A stretch of DNA of 37,813 nucleotides from Syntrophomonas sp. (lineage in GTDB: Bacteria; Bacillota; Syntrophomonadia; Syntrophomonadales; Syntrophomonadaceae). Below, piece by piece: positions 16,095-24,964 of this stretch; the stretch's first letter is position 1, and each line of letters begins with the position of its first letter. A program made the position numbers and the translations under genes. Location of the stretch: NCBI RefSeq assembly GCF_028707975.1, contig NZ_JAQVZX010000013.1, positions 1 through 37,813 of the forward strand, in the 5' to 3' direction. The notes under the pieces were generated by a model. The model had not been told where the DNA came from and did not search any database. It saw only the letters and a program-made list of their open reading frames with translations.

Positions 16095-16124
16095 ATTTTT
16101 CTTTCGCATTCTCCTGGCTATGGT

Positions 16125-16130
16125 TATAAT
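16125..16130 (+). promoter_or_regulatory. Possible -10 element upstream of uppS
   Basis: TATAAT at 16125-16130 has only a weak -35 candidate (TTCGCA, 16 bases upstream). A second TATAAT at 16141 abuts the terminator stem. If used, transcription would start just before or within the terminator hairpin, an awkward arrangement, so this call is weak. Confidence 0.25.
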
Positions 16131-16146
16131 GTTACTAGCATATAAT

Positions 16147-16170
16147 ACCCCCTGATGGGGGTTTTTAGTT
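16147..16170 (+). terminator. Rho-independent terminator between frr and uppS
   Basis: A perfect 6 bp stem, ACCCCC/GGGGGT, with loop TGAT is followed by TTTT and AGTTT. It lies about 53 bases after the frr stop and 15 bases before the uppS ATG, so uppS is expressed either by read-through or by a promoter I cannot place firmly. Confidence 0.75.
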
Positions 16171-16184
16171 TAGGGTGAAAGCGT

Positions 16185-16928
16185 ATGGCCATAAATAATA
16201 AAACGAAATGGGAAGAGCTTATCAATCGAAACAATCTACCGCAGCACATAGCCATAATTATGGACGGAAACGGGCGCTGGGCAAGCAAGCGTCTTATGCC
16301 CAGAACTATGGGGCATCGGGCTGGGATGAGTTCCTTGAAGGAAGTGGTGCGGGCCTGTTCAGATGTCGGCGTATCCACCCTGACCGTCTTTGCCTTTTCT
16401 ACGGAGAACTGGAAGCGTCCTTTGCCAGAAGTTGACTATCTAATGAAACTTCTGGTGGAATATCTTCACCGGGAATTAGATGAATTACATGCCAATGCAG
16501 TTCGTATTAATGTACTGGGGGACTATAATTCTCTACCTCAGCAATGTCGGCAGGAAATAACGGAAGCACTGCAGATTACCCAACATAACAAGGGTTTAAA
16601 GTTTAATATTGCCCTCAACTATGGTTCCCGGGCGGAGATTATAGCTGCAGTTAAGAAGCTGGCAAGCAAGCTTTTAACCGGGGAAATAAGCGCCGAAGAT
16701 ATTTCAGAGGAGAGCTTTGCTGCTTGTTTAACCACCGTAGGGCTGCCAGATCCTGACTTATTAATAAGAACAGCAGGAGAGATGCGAATAAGCAATTTTC
16801 TTCTCTGGCAGATTGCCTATACTGAACTCTGGGTTACCGATTGCCTGTGGCCGGATTTTTCCCGGGAGCACCTTATGCAGGCTATCTGGGATTTCCAGCA
16901 CCGGGAAAGGCGTTTTGGCGGGATTTAG
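16185..16928 (+). CDS. uppS: Isoprenyl transferase (undecaprenyl diphosphate synthase)
   Basis: UppS condenses isopentenyl diphosphate units onto farnesyl diphosphate to give C55 undecaprenyl diphosphate, the lipid carrier for peptidoglycan. The catalytic aspartate is D27 in HIAIIMDGNGRWA, followed by GHRAGMSSLKEVVRACSDVG, TVFAFSTENWKRP, and the C-terminal RTAGEMRISNFLLWQIAYTE and RRFGGI, all family hallmarks. Length 247 is normal. It stands next to cdsA, as in B. subtilis, and supplies the lipid pathway to which dxr and ispG in this window feed precursors. Confidence 0.95.
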   Translation: MAINNKTKWEELINRNNLPQHIAIIMDGNGRWASKRLMPRTMGHRAGMSSLKEVVRACSDVGVSTLTVFAFSTENWKRPLPEVDYLMKLLVEYLHRELDELHANAVRINVLGDYNSLPQQCRQEITEALQITQHNKGLKFNIALNYGSRAEIIAAVKKLASKLLTGEISAEDISEESFAACLTTVGLPDPDLLIRTAGEMRISNFLLWQIAYTELWVTDCLWPDFSREHLMQAIWDFQHRERRFGGI

Positions 16929-16951
16929 TAAAAGCTAACAGGGGGAGAAGA

Positions 16952-17737
16952 ATGTTTAAAACCAGGGTAATAAGTTCGCTTATCGGGGTTCCCCTCTTAC
17001 TCGCCGTTTTTTACCAGGGGGGATGGTATTGGAAAGGCTTTTTTATTTTCTTGGCCATCATTGGACTTTATGAATTCTATCGTATGATTTTAAGCAGGGG
17101 GCATAGGATTCTCCAGTTGCCCGGTTATTTCCTGCTCTTAATTTTATTATTAGGATCGGATTATCCTCAGTACTTACTTCCGGGCATTTACCTTTTATTA
17201 GTGGCAGCACTATTGTATTTTGTCCTTTGCTATCCCCGTTTTTCACCGCTGGATTTGGCCTGGACGTTTTTGGGTTCTTCCTATATCGGCTTTTTGTTGG
17301 GCTATGCTTTGCAGATTGCTGACCTTGACCAGTCTTTTTTGCTAATACTCCTGGCCTTTCTTCTTACCTGGGCCAGTGACATAGGGGGTTACCTTTTTGG
17401 TTCTGTTTGGGGCACATATAAAATGATTCCTTTACTCAGCCCGGGAAAGAGCTGGGAAGGAGCAGCAGGATCGCTATTCTTATCTGTATTGGTTTCATTT
17501 TTGTTTTTTAAATTCTTGCACCTGGGGCAGCCGGGGATTAGCCCAGTAATTTTACTGGGCGTGGTAGCAAGTATTCTGGCCCAGTGCGGGGATCTGTTTA
17601 TTTCTGCTATCAAAAGATATTCTGGTGTTAAGGATACCGGAAAGATTATACCCGGCCACGGGGGAGTGCTGGATCGTTTTGACGCCTTTCTCCTGGTGGT
17701 GCCTGCGGTTTATTATTTCTTTGTTTATTGGGGATGA
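16952..17737 (+). CDS. cdsA: Phosphatidate cytidylyltransferase (CDP-diglyceride synthase)
   Basis: CdsA makes CDP-diacylglycerol from phosphatidic acid and CTP, the branch point of phospholipid synthesis. The protein is strongly hydrophobic with about eight membrane helices, and its C-terminus carries the full family signature SAIKRYSGVKDTGKIIPGHG followed by GVLDRFD. I start it at ATG 16952 with GGGGGAG (16941-16947) upstream. The ORF-track start at 16841 lies within uppS in another frame and adds 37 residues that do not look like a CdsA N-terminus. The result is 261 residues, typical. Confidence 0.95.
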   Translation: MFKTRVISSLIGVPLLLAVFYQGGWYWKGFFIFLAIIGLYEFYRMILSRGHRILQLPGYFLLLILLLGSDYPQYLLPGIYLLLVAALLYFVLCYPRFSPLDLAWTFLGSSYIGFLLGYALQIADLDQSFLLILLAFLLTWASDIGGYLFGSVWGTYKMIPLLSPGKSWEGAAGSLFLSVLVSFLFFKFLHLGQPGISPVILLGVVASILAQCGDLFISAIKRYSGVKDTGKIIPGHGGVLDRFDAFLLVVPAVYYFFVYWG

Positions 17738-17741
17738 GTCA

Positions 17742-17760
17742 GGGGGCGGTTCTTTGACTC
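17742..17760 (+). repeat. Degenerate GGGGACGGTCC-type sequence
   Basis: GGGGGCGGTTCTTTGACTC resembles the start of the 31 bp dispersed element (GGGGACGGTCCTTTTGA). It also sits in a small dyad (GAGTCA at 17736, TGACTC at 17755). The similarity is short and could be chance. Confidence 0.35.
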
Positions 17761-17860
17761 AAAAATTTGACAGCTATTAAGGTCAGCTAAAATGTGGGGA
17801 TAGAGGTAAACATAGGGTGATTAGTCTCGAAAATCTCGCTAAAATAGGTTTAAGGAGTTT

Positions 17861-18979
17861 ATGTCTTTGGATCCGGAATTACAAAAATATTTAAAAACAC
17901 TGAGCAAGACATCCATAATGGTAATGGTGCTGCTGGCTATTTACCTTTTATTCCATTATGTATTTCCCTTGGCTGGGAAAATCCTGGCTCATTTACCCAG
18001 CCTGTTTTTACCCTTTATTTTTGCCATCCTGCTGGCGGTAATTATTGAACCGGTAGTAAATTTCTTTGAGAAAAAGGCTCATCTTAATAGGAATTGGTCG
18101 GTAGTCATTAGTCTGCTGCTCGTAGTGGGAGGCTTTTTTTCCCTGCTGTCCTTGCTTGTTTCCCGAATAATAAATGATATGTCCCGACTCTATCCCCAGC
18201 TTCTGCATTATTCTGAACAAATGACGGCCGGCTTTATGCTGGCTATCAGTGATTTGAAGCTCTTTTATCTGGGCCTCAATCTCTCCCCCCAGGCTCAAAT
18301 AGCCCTGCAGAAAAATATGGAGAACGGGATAAAGCTGGTAAGCAGCCTGATGGAAAAGAGTATTAATGGATTGGTTCATGGCCTGGCTATGTTGCCAGGC
18401 ATCCTGGTTTTTCTAATGATTGCCACCGTTGCTACCTTTTTTATAATTAAAGATCGAGCCATGATAAGAACTTTCATCATGCAATGGATTCCCGGTAATG
18501 TTCGCTCCAAAACTCGGGAAGTATTTGCTGAACTCTTCCGGGTTCTGGTAGGGTTTGTTAAAGCTTACAGCATACTTATATCGGTTACCACCATAGTTAC
18601 TATGGTGGCCTTGAGGATATTGGGTCTTGACTATGTAATTACCATTGGCATAATCGTAGGCCTCCTGGATATCCTTCCGGTTTTGGGACCGGGAGCCTTT
18701 TTTATCCCCTGGATTATATGGCAATTTATGGCGGGCGACCTGCGCCTGGGGATTAGCCTAATGATTGTTTATCTCTTGATTTCAGTAGTCAGGCAGTTCC
18801 TCGAACCCAAGATAGTGGGAGATAATATTGGTTTGCATCCCCTGGCCACTTTGATATCGCTTTATGCCGGTTTGCAGTTGGGCGGGCTTACGGGGATGAT
18901 ACTGGGTCCGGTTTTGCTGGTGATACTGATTGCCGGTTATCGGGCGGGTATATTTGACGGTCTTAACTGGAGGAAATAA
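17861..18979 (+). CDS. AI-2E family transporter (YdiK/TqsA-like permease)
   Basis: This 372-residue integral membrane protein belongs to the AI-2E/UPF0118 family. About eight hydrophobic helices are visible; the region YSILISVTTIVTMVALRILG, GLLDILPVLGPGAFFIPWII (the LDxxPxxGP family motif) and RQFLEPKIVGDNIGLHPLAT are characteristic. Members are reported as exporters of quorum signal AI-2, as Na+/H+ antiporters or of unknown substrate, so substrate is not assigned. Start is ATG 17861 with TAAGGAG upstream. Its place between cdsA and dxr differs from B. subtilis and it looks like an addition to the conserved cluster. Confidence 0.9.
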   Translation: MSLDPELQKYLKTLSKTSIMVMVLLAIYLLFHYVFPLAGKILAHLPSLFLPFIFAILLAVIIEPVVNFFEKKAHLNRNWSVVISLLLVVGGFFSLLSLLVSRIINDMSRLYPQLLHYSEQMTAGFMLAISDLKLFYLGLNLSPQAQIALQKNMENGIKLVSSLMEKSINGLVHGLAMLPGILVFLMIATVATFFIIKDRAMIRTFIMQWIPGNVRSKTREVFAELFRVLVGFVKAYSILISVTTIVTMVALRILGLDYVITIGIIVGLLDILPVLGPGAFFIPWIIWQFMAGDLRLGISLMIVYLLISVVRQFLEPKIVGDNIGLHPLATLISLYAGLQLGGLTGMILGPVLLVILIAGYRAGIFDGLNWRK

Positions 18980-19026
18980 AATCTCGCCTTCGTCGGGTAT
19001 TGCATCCATGCTTCGTCAACGCTCGC

Positions 19027-19073
19027 TTGTATATTTATACAAGCCTTATGCATCAAAAGAGGTATTTGCAGTA
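19027..19073 (-). repeat. Dispersed ACTGCAAA element, copy 3 (inverted)
   Basis: On the minus strand this reads ACTGCAAATACC, then GATGCATAAGGC and TTGTATAAATATACAAG. It aligns with copy 1 (12654-12701) with one gap. It contains the clearest palindrome of the family: CTTGTATA and TATACAAG around TT (19026-19043 on the plus strand). It lies in the 147 bp gap before dxr. Confidence 0.65.
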
Positions 19074-19126
19074 AAGTCATCATTTCATACTGTTACCTGC
19101 CTAATGGCGAAAGGAAGGTTATATAA

Positions 19127-20281
19127 ATGAATAAGAAGCAGTCCAATGTAATAATTCTTGGTTCTACCGGTTCCATTGGCAGACAAGCACTTGATGTAAT
19201 CCGTATGCACTCGGATTCGTTTAGAGTACTGGGCCTGGCGGCCAAAGATGAAGTAAAGCTCTTGCAAGAACAGATTGAACTCTATAAGCCTGAATATATT
19301 TCCCTGGCTGATAGGGAAAGCTTGAAGCAACTCAGGGAGTTGGGTGGCAGCGGAGTTAAAAAAGCTCTGCCTGGGGTAGAGGGATTATGTGAATTGGCCA
19401 GTTTGCCGGAAGTTGATATTGTGCTGGTGGCTTTGAGTGGGGCCATAGGTATTCTGCCTACTCTGGCAGCAATCGAGGCCCGGAAACGGGTAGCCCTGGC
19501 TAATAAGGAGACCCTGGTGGCAGCCGGGGAAATTGTAATGCGGCAAGCACGGCAGCAGGGAGCCGCGATTATCCCTGTGGACAGCGAACATTCAGCTATA
19601 TTTCAATGTTTAGCAGGTGAAGAAAAGCATCTGCATCGAATTTGGCTCACCGCTTCCGGCGGTCCTTTCCGGGATTTTACTCCTGAGCAGTTAGAAAAGG
19701 TTAATTTGGAAATGGCCTTACAGCACCCCAACTGGTCCATGGGACCCAAAATAACCATAGACTCTGCTACCCTGATGAACAAGGGCTTGGAAGTTATCGA
19801 GGCTCATCATCTTTTTGGAGTGGGGTATAATGAAATTGAAGTTCTTATTCAAGCCGAGAGTATCATCCATTCCATGGTGGAATTGCAGGATGGATCATTC
19901 CTGGCTCACCTGGGAAGGCCTGATATGAGAATACCTATTCAATATGCCCTTACTTACCCGGAGCGGATGGAATCTCCAGTGGAAAGGCTGGATTTCAGAA
20001 CGCTTGGGGCCATCCATTTTAGTTGTCCGAATACTCAGGCTTTTCCAGCTCTGGCTCTGGCTTACGAGGCGGGTAAAACAGGAGGCAGCATGCCCGCAGT
20101 GCTTAACGCAGCCAATGAGGTGGCGGTAAACTTTTTTATGCAAAGAAGGATATCCTTCTCCAGCATTCCCTCTTTGGTGGGAAGGGTTATGGAAATGCAT
20201 AATGTAGTGAAGCAGCCTGACCTGGACAGCATACTGGCGGCTGATGCCTGGGCGCGGGCCCGTTGCGAGGAACTTGTTTAA
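19127..20281 (+). CDS. dxr: 1-deoxy-D-xylulose 5-phosphate reductoisomerase
   Basis: Dxr converts DXP to methylerythritol 4-phosphate with NADPH, the committed step of the MEP isoprenoid pathway. The N-terminal NADPH fold is LGSTGSIGRQALDVIRMH. The metal and substrate site includes VDSEHSAIFQCL, TASGGPFRDF and GPKITIDSATLMNKGLEVIE, all intact. Length 384 is standard. Start ATG 19127 with AAAGGAAGG upstream. It pairs functionally with ispG downstream and feeds uppS. The gap before it holds one dispersed repeat. Confidence 0.97.
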   Translation: MNKKQSNVIILGSTGSIGRQALDVIRMHSDSFRVLGLAAKDEVKLLQEQIELYKPEYISLADRESLKQLRELGGSGVKKALPGVEGLCELASLPEVDIVLVALSGAIGILPTLAAIEARKRVALANKETLVAAGEIVMRQARQQGAAIIPVDSEHSAIFQCLAGEEKHLHRIWLTASGGPFRDFTPEQLEKVNLEMALQHPNWSMGPKITIDSATLMNKGLEVIEAHHLFGVGYNEIEVLIQAESIIHSMVELQDGSFLAHLGRPDMRIPIQYALTYPERMESPVERLDFRTLGAIHFSCPNTQAFPALALAYEAGKTGGSMPAVLNAANEVAVNFFMQRRISFSSIPSLVGRVMEMHNVVKQPDLDSILAADAWARARCEELV

Positions 20282-20358
20282 GAAAAGTGAGGGGCAAGGG
20301 GTTAAGGTTATTTCCTACCACATCATACTATTCAAACCCAGCTAGTATTTCACTTTTC
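20282..20358. repeat. Spaced inverted repeat downstream of dxr
   Basis: GAAAAGTGA (20282-20290) and TCACTTTTC (20350-20358) are exact 9 bp inverses 59 bases apart in the dxr-rseP gap. They might form a long-looped stem; there is no T-run, and no function is assigned. Confidence 0.35.
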
Positions 20359-20427
20359 ATGGGTGGTTGTGCTCCTTGGACATGGGGGTTAATAGATAAA
20401 TCTCGAAATAGCTTTTAGGAGGCTTGC

Positions 20428-21459
20428 ATGAACACTATTCTTATTACTCTATTGATTATTGCGGTGCTGATTCTGGCCCATGAATGGGGGCATTTTGTAG
20501 TGGCCCGCCGGATTGGCATACCGGTTTACGAGTTTGGGATTGGCTTTGGCCCCAAACTCTTCTCCTGGAAAAGAAACGGGGTAGTTTATTCTCTGCGTGC
20601 GATTCCTTTAGGGGGGTTTGTGCGGATGGCCGGAGAAGAACCTGGTGATCCGGAAGAACCCGATGGTTTTAGCCATAGGACTCCCCTGGAAAAAATCCGG
20701 GTTTCCTTTGCCGGGCCTTTTATGAATTTTATTCTGGCCTTGCTGATTTTTGTTTTCAGCTATAGCGTGATGGGCCTCCCCCACAGTTCCAATGAAGCGG
20801 TAATAGGAACTGTAATCAAGGGGAAACCAGCGGATCTGGCGGGGATCAGGGCCAATGACAGGATAGTTTCGGTAAACGGTATTGCCATTAATAGCTGGGC
20901 TGATTTTAATCAGCAAACCTCCCAGAGCAACGGTCAGCCCTTGGAGCTGCAGTTGGAGCGAAACCAGCAGCTCGTTAGCCTGCAGGTTGTGCCGGTAAAA
21001 CTTGATTCTTCCGGCAATATGGGCATTGGCGTTCTTAACCGGGTGATTTATGAGAAGCAGGGAATTATAAAATCCATGGAATTAGGGCTAAAACAAACCT
21101 ATGAACTTACTCTTTTACTCTTTTCCGCTTTGGGAATTCTGATAACTGGTGGTGCATCCATGGGAGATTTGGCCGGTCCGGTGGGTATAACCCGTCTGGT
21201 AGATGAGTTTGCCCAGGTGGGGATAGTATTCCTGCTTAACTTTACAGCGTTTCTCAGTATTAACCTGGGTATCATGAACCTCTTGCCTATTCCGGCTCTG
21301 GACGGCAGTAAAATTGTATTCGCCGTGGTGGAGGCCATACGCAAGAAGCCTCTGGATCCGGAAAAGGAAGGTTTTCTTAACTGGATAGGTTTTCTCTTTC
21401 TTATTGGTTTAATGATTATTGTGACTTTTAATGATATTGTAAGATGGATACGAGGATAA
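20428..21459 (+). CDS. rseP: Site-2 protease RseP (intramembrane zinc metalloprotease, RasP/YluC)
   Basis: RseP/RasP cleaves membrane-embedded substrates such as anti-sigma factors and remnant signal peptides. The zinc motif HEWGH is at residues 18-22 in the first membrane helix, the PDZ domain lies at about 120-190 (VIKGKPADLAGIRANDRIVS), and the second catalytic motif LPIPALDGSKIV sits in a C-terminal helix. Length 343 is near the Gram-positive norm, with one PDZ domain rather than the two of E. coli RseP. Shine-Dalgarno AGGAGG precedes the ATG. ispG follows within 5 bases. Confidence 0.95.
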   Translation: MNTILITLLIIAVLILAHEWGHFVVARRIGIPVYEFGIGFGPKLFSWKRNGVVYSLRAIPLGGFVRMAGEEPGDPEEPDGFSHRTPLEKIRVSFAGPFMNFILALLIFVFSYSVMGLPHSSNEAVIGTVIKGKPADLAGIRANDRIVSVNGIAINSWADFNQQTSQSNGQPLELQLERNQQLVSLQVVPVKLDSSGNMGIGVLNRVIYEKQGIIKSMELGLKQTYELTLLLFSALGILITGGASMGDLAGPVGITRLVDEFAQVGIVFLLNFTAFLSINLGIMNLLPIPALDGSKIVFAVVEAIRKKPLDPEKEGFLNWIGFLFLIGLMIIVTFNDIVRWIRG

Positions 21460-21464
21460 AGGGT

Positions 21465-22520
21465 ATGCGTCATAAAACCAGGGTAATCAAAGTGGGAACA
21501 GTCCCGGTCGGGGGAGAGCATCCCGTGGTGGTGCAATCGATGACTAACACCGATACCCGTGATATTGAAAGGACCGTTAAACAGATACAGCAGCTGGAAG
21601 CCGTCGGCTGTGAGCTCGTACGGGTGGCGGTGGTTGATGAGGAAGCCGCCCGGGCGCTTGCCCGCATTAAAGAGAAGATAAATATTCCCTTGATTGCCGA
21701 TATCCATTTTGATCATCGCCTGGCTTTGAAAAGCCTGGAGGCTGGAGCTGATGGCTTGCGGATAAACCCGGGCAATATAGGGGAAGAGAAGAAGCTGCGT
21801 GAAGTAGTGAAGGCTTGCCAGGAGAAAAAAACACCCATAAGAATCGGGGTTAATGCCGGCTCTCTGGACAAAAGGATCTTGGAGAGATTCGGGGGAATCT
21901 CGGCCGAGGCCATGGTGGAAAGCGCCCTGGAAAATGTAAAGCTTTTGGAAGATATGGACTTCCATGAAATAAAGTTGTCGTTAAAAGCCTCCTCGGTTAT
22001 GCTGACGGTGGAGGCCTATCGCCTGCTGGCCGGAAAAGTTGATTACCCGCTGCATGTGGGCATTACCGAAGCCGGTACCAAGGATCGTGCCTTGATTAAG
22101 TCGGCCCTGGGAATAGGGATGCTTTTGTACGAAGGGATTGGAGATACCATTAGGGTTTCGTTAACCGCAGATCCAGTGGATGAAGTATGGGCCGCCTATG
22201 AAATACTGCGTAGTTTGGGTCTGCGCCAGCGTGGAATTGAACTGATTTCCTGCCCCAGTTGCGGCCGCTGTGAGATTGACTTGATAGAAACCGCCGAAGA
22301 GGTCGACAGGAAAATCAGGCATTACCCGCAAGCCTTGAAGGTGGCGGTTATGGGTTGTGTGGTCAATGGACCGGGGGAAGCCCGGGAAGCTGATCTTGGT
22401 ATTGCCGGGGGACGGGGATTTGGTTTATTATTCAGGAACGGTGAGATAATTAAAAAAGTACCGGAAAACGAGCTGGTAACAGTGCTTTTACGGGAAATTG
22501 AGGATAGCAGTAAAAAGTAA
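21465..22520 (+). CDS. ispG: 4-hydroxy-3-methylbut-2-en-1-yl diphosphate synthase
   Basis: IspG (GcpE) is the [4Fe-4S] enzyme that converts MEcPP to HMBPP in the penultimate step of the MEP pathway. The TIM-barrel N-terminal part reads VGGEHPVVVQSMTNTDTRDI and IADIHFDHRLAL; the cluster cysteines lie in ISCPSCGRCEIDL and MGCVVNGPGEAREADLG. I prefer ATG 21465, just after the rseP stop, with GAGGA (21452-21456) correctly spaced; the ORF-track ATG at 21444 overlaps rseP and has no visible Shine-Dalgarno. This gives 351 residues. In B. subtilis ispG is elsewhere, so linkage with dxr here groups two MEP-pathway genes. Confidence 0.95.
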   Translation: MRHKTRVIKVGTVPVGGEHPVVVQSMTNTDTRDIERTVKQIQQLEAVGCELVRVAVVDEEAARALARIKEKINIPLIADIHFDHRLALKSLEAGADGLRINPGNIGEEKKLREVVKACQEKKTPIRIGVNAGSLDKRILERFGGISAEAMVESALENVKLLEDMDFHEIKLSLKASSVMLTVEAYRLLAGKVDYPLHVGITEAGTKDRALIKSALGIGMLLYEGIGDTIRVSLTADPVDEVWAAYEILRSLGLRQRGIELISCPSCGRCEIDLIETAEEVDRKIRHYPQALKVAVMGCVVNGPGEAREADLGIAGGRGFGLLFRNGEIIKKVPENELVTVLLREIEDSSKK

Positions 22521-22534
22521 GGGGGTTTGAACTC

Positions 22535-24247
22535 TTGAAAGCTTCAGAATTATTCTTTCCCACATTGCGGGAGGTACCCAGCGAGGCTGAAGTCTTGAGT
22601 CACCAGTTGCTGTTGAGAGCCGGCTTTATAAGAAAAGCCACGGCAGGTGTTTATAGCTATTTGCCTTTGGCCAACCGGGTTCTCAAAAAGATAATGAGTA
22701 TTGTCCGGGAAGAAATGGATCGGGCCGGGGGCCAGGAAGTAATTCTACCTATAGTCCAACCGGCGGAGCTGTGGAAGAAATCAGGCCGTTGGGAGGTTTA
22801 TGGCGATGAGATGTTTCGGCTAAAAGACCGGCACAATCGCGATTTTGCCCTGGGACCGACTCACGAAGAGATAATTACCACTCTGGTGGATGCTGATGTT
22901 CATTCCTACCGTCACCTGCCTTTGCTGCTTTACCAGATACAGAACAAATACCGGGATGAAATTAGGCCCCGTTTTGGCTTGATGCGCGGGCGGGAATTTA
23001 TCATGAAAGACCTCTACTCCTTTGATATTGATGAGGAAGGGTTGGATATTTCCTATCACAAAATGTACGCGGCCTATAATCGCATATTCCAGGGATTAAA
23101 GCTGCAATACCGGGTGGTGGAGGCTGACAGCGGGGCTATAGGCGGGAATGAAAGCCATGAATTCATGGTTCTGGCGGAAAATGGCGAAGCGGAGATAGTA
23201 TACTGCGAAAACTGTGATTATGGAGCGAATACGGAAAAGGCGGTTTGTTTCCTGGAGGAATCAAAGGCCGAAGAAGAGCAGTTGGAACGGGAAAAGGTCC
23301 ATACCCCGGGACAGAGAACCATACAGGACCTGCTTGATTATATGAGTATTCCCAAAGAAAAACAAATAAAGACCTTGATTTATTATGCGGATGAAGAGCT
23401 AGTAGCGGCAATAGTACGAGGGGACCGCGAGCTAAACGAAATCAAATTCAAGAATGTGCTGGGCTGCAATCAATTATTCATGGCGGATGAGGCCGCGGTA
23501 AAACAGCTTTGTGGTGCCGGTTTCGGTTCGCTGGGACCGGTGGGGATGCCGCTGAAAAGCTATGTAGACCTGGAAGTAAGCCAGATGAAGAATTTTGCCT
23601 GTGGGGCCAATGAAGATGATTATCATTTTATCAATGTAAACCTGGGAAGGGATTTTACGCCGGCAGGCATCAACGATATTCGCAATGCTGTTGCGGGTGA
23701 CAGTTGTCCGGTTTGTTCAGCTCCTTTATACAGCATGCGGGGAATTGAGGTAGGACACATTTTTAAGCTGGGAACCAAGTATTCTGAGGCCATGGAGGCC
23801 AATTTTCTGGATCAGAAGGGGAAGGAAAGGCCTATGGTTATGGGTTGTTATGGAATCGGCATATCGCGTACCATGGCAGCAGCCGTCGAACAGAGTGCTG
23901 ATGAAAATGGTATTGTCTGGCCGCTTCCCATTACCCCCTTTGAAGTTATTATTGTTCCGGTCAACAGCAAAAATGAGGAACAGATGCAGGCGGCCTGGTC
24001 ACTTTATGAAGAGTTTAAACAAGAGGGATTGGAGACTATTATTGACGACCGGGATGAAAGGGCGGGTGTAAAGTTTAAGGATGCCGATCTCATTGGAATC
24101 CCGCTGAGGATTACTATTGGCCCTCGCTCCCTGCAGGAAAAACAGGTGGAAGTCAAGAAAAGAACCGCTAAAGATCCGGAACTGGTTCCGCTGGACGTGG
24201 TTAGCAGCAGGGTGAAGCTTATGCTGAAGGAAATGTCTAAGCAGTGA
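22535..24247 (+). CDS. proS: Prolyl-tRNA synthetase (bacterial type with editing insert)
   Basis: ProS attaches proline to tRNA-Pro. It is the 570-residue bacterial form: class II motif 1 region GGQEVILPIVQPAELW, motif 2 with FALGPTHEEIIT and FRDEIRPRFGLMRGREF-like YRDEIRPRFGLMRGREFIMK, a YbaK-like editing insert at about 230-390 (includes AIVRGDRELNEIKFKNVLGC), motif 3 VMGCYGIGISRTMAA, and the C-terminal anticodon-binding domain. The start is TTG 22535 with AAGGGGG upstream. It sits between ispG and the MgtC gene; the family usually neighbours polC, as here with one gene between. Confidence 0.96.
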   Translation: MKASELFFPTLREVPSEAEVLSHQLLLRAGFIRKATAGVYSYLPLANRVLKKIMSIVREEMDRAGGQEVILPIVQPAELWKKSGRWEVYGDEMFRLKDRHNRDFALGPTHEEIITTLVDADVHSYRHLPLLLYQIQNKYRDEIRPRFGLMRGREFIMKDLYSFDIDEEGLDISYHKMYAAYNRIFQGLKLQYRVVEADSGAIGGNESHEFMVLAENGEAEIVYCENCDYGANTEKAVCFLEESKAEEEQLEREKVHTPGQRTIQDLLDYMSIPKEKQIKTLIYYADEELVAAIVRGDRELNEIKFKNVLGCNQLFMADEAAVKQLCGAGFGSLGPVGMPLKSYVDLEVSQMKNFACGANEDDYHFINVNLGRDFTPAGINDIRNAVAGDSCPVCSAPLYSMRGIEVGHIFKLGTKYSEAMEANFLDQKGKERPMVMGCYGIGISRTMAAAVEQSADENGIVWPLPITPFEVIIVPVNSKNEEQMQAAWSLYEEFKQEGLETIIDDRDERAGVKFKDADLIGIPLRITIGPRSLQEKQVEVKKRTAKDPELVPLDVVSSRVKLMLKEMSKQ

Positions 24248-24263
24248 TATCACTATTGGGATT

Positions 24264-24941
24264 GTGAGTGAAAGTATGGGAATCTATGAAATAGTGTTTA
24301 AGCTTACCCTGGCCAGTATTCTGGGGGCCTTGATAGGCTTGGAGAGGGAGAGCCTGAATCGACCTGCCGGGCTTAGAACCTATACCCTGGTCTGTGTGGG
24401 GTCAGCTTTAGCCATGATTGTATCCATAGATATCTACCTGCAGTATTATCACACGGTAAATGCTGATCCCGGTCGTATTGCCGCACAAGTGGTAAGCGGA
24501 ATCGGGTTTTTAGGAGCGGGAACCATTATAAGAGAGGGAGCCACAGTTCGCGGTCTGACTACTGCTGCTGGACTCTGGGCCGTAGCTTGTATCGGATTGG
24601 CTGTGGGATCGGGCCTGTATATTCCAGCTGTGGTTACTACTGTTCTAATTCTTTTTGTATTGATTTACTTTGTAAAATTTGAAGAAAAAATTACCGGAAT
24701 GCGTGATTACAAAGGTTTGGTCATGGTAGTGGAAGATCGTCCTGGACAGGTGGGAAACATAGGCTCAATACTTGGTGAGCTCTGTGTTTTAATAAAGAAC
24801 ATACAATTAACCCGAATAGATGAAGGCGACAGTTTGGAGATTGAAGTTCTGCTGCAACTACCACCCAACATGTCTATTGAGGAAGTCATACAGGAGTTAT
24901 CCATCATTAAGGGACTGCGTAGTATTGACCGCCTGGGCTAG
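24264..24941 (+). CDS. MgtC/SapB-family membrane protein with C-terminal ACT-like domain
   Basis: The 225-residue protein has four to five membrane helices in its first 140 residues, with the family signatures GALIGLERESLNRPAGLRTY and QVVSGIGFLGAGTIIREGAT, then GLTTAAGLWAVACIGLAVGS. The C-terminal segment (about 150-225, LVMVVEDRPGQVGNIGSILG) resembles an ACT-like regulatory domain seen in some MgtC proteins. MgtC itself supports growth in low magnesium and inside macrophages by acting on ATP synthase; that function is not claimed here, and the family is broad. Start GTG 24264, or ATG 24276. It is an insertion between proS and polC relative to B. subtilis. Confidence 0.88.
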   Translation: MSESMGIYEIVFKLTLASILGALIGLERESLNRPAGLRTYTLVCVGSALAMIVSIDIYLQYYHTVNADPGRIAAQVVSGIGFLGAGTIIREGATVRGLTTAAGLWAVACIGLAVGSGLYIPAVVTTVLILFVLIYFVKFEEKITGMRDYKGLVMVVEDRPGQVGNIGSILGELCVLIKNIQLTRIDEGDSLEIEVLLQLPPNMSIEEVIQELSIIKGLRSIDRLG

Positions 24942-24964
24942 GCATAAGAGTGGGAGAGTGGGGA

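Noticed and set aside
17736-17765. Terminator after cdsA
   Set aside because: The 6 bp dyad has a 13-base loop and is followed by A residues, not T residues, on the plus strand.
18930-19130. 66-residue ORF before dxr
   Set aside because: It starts inside the permease gene, reads through the dispersed repeat and shows no family resemblance.
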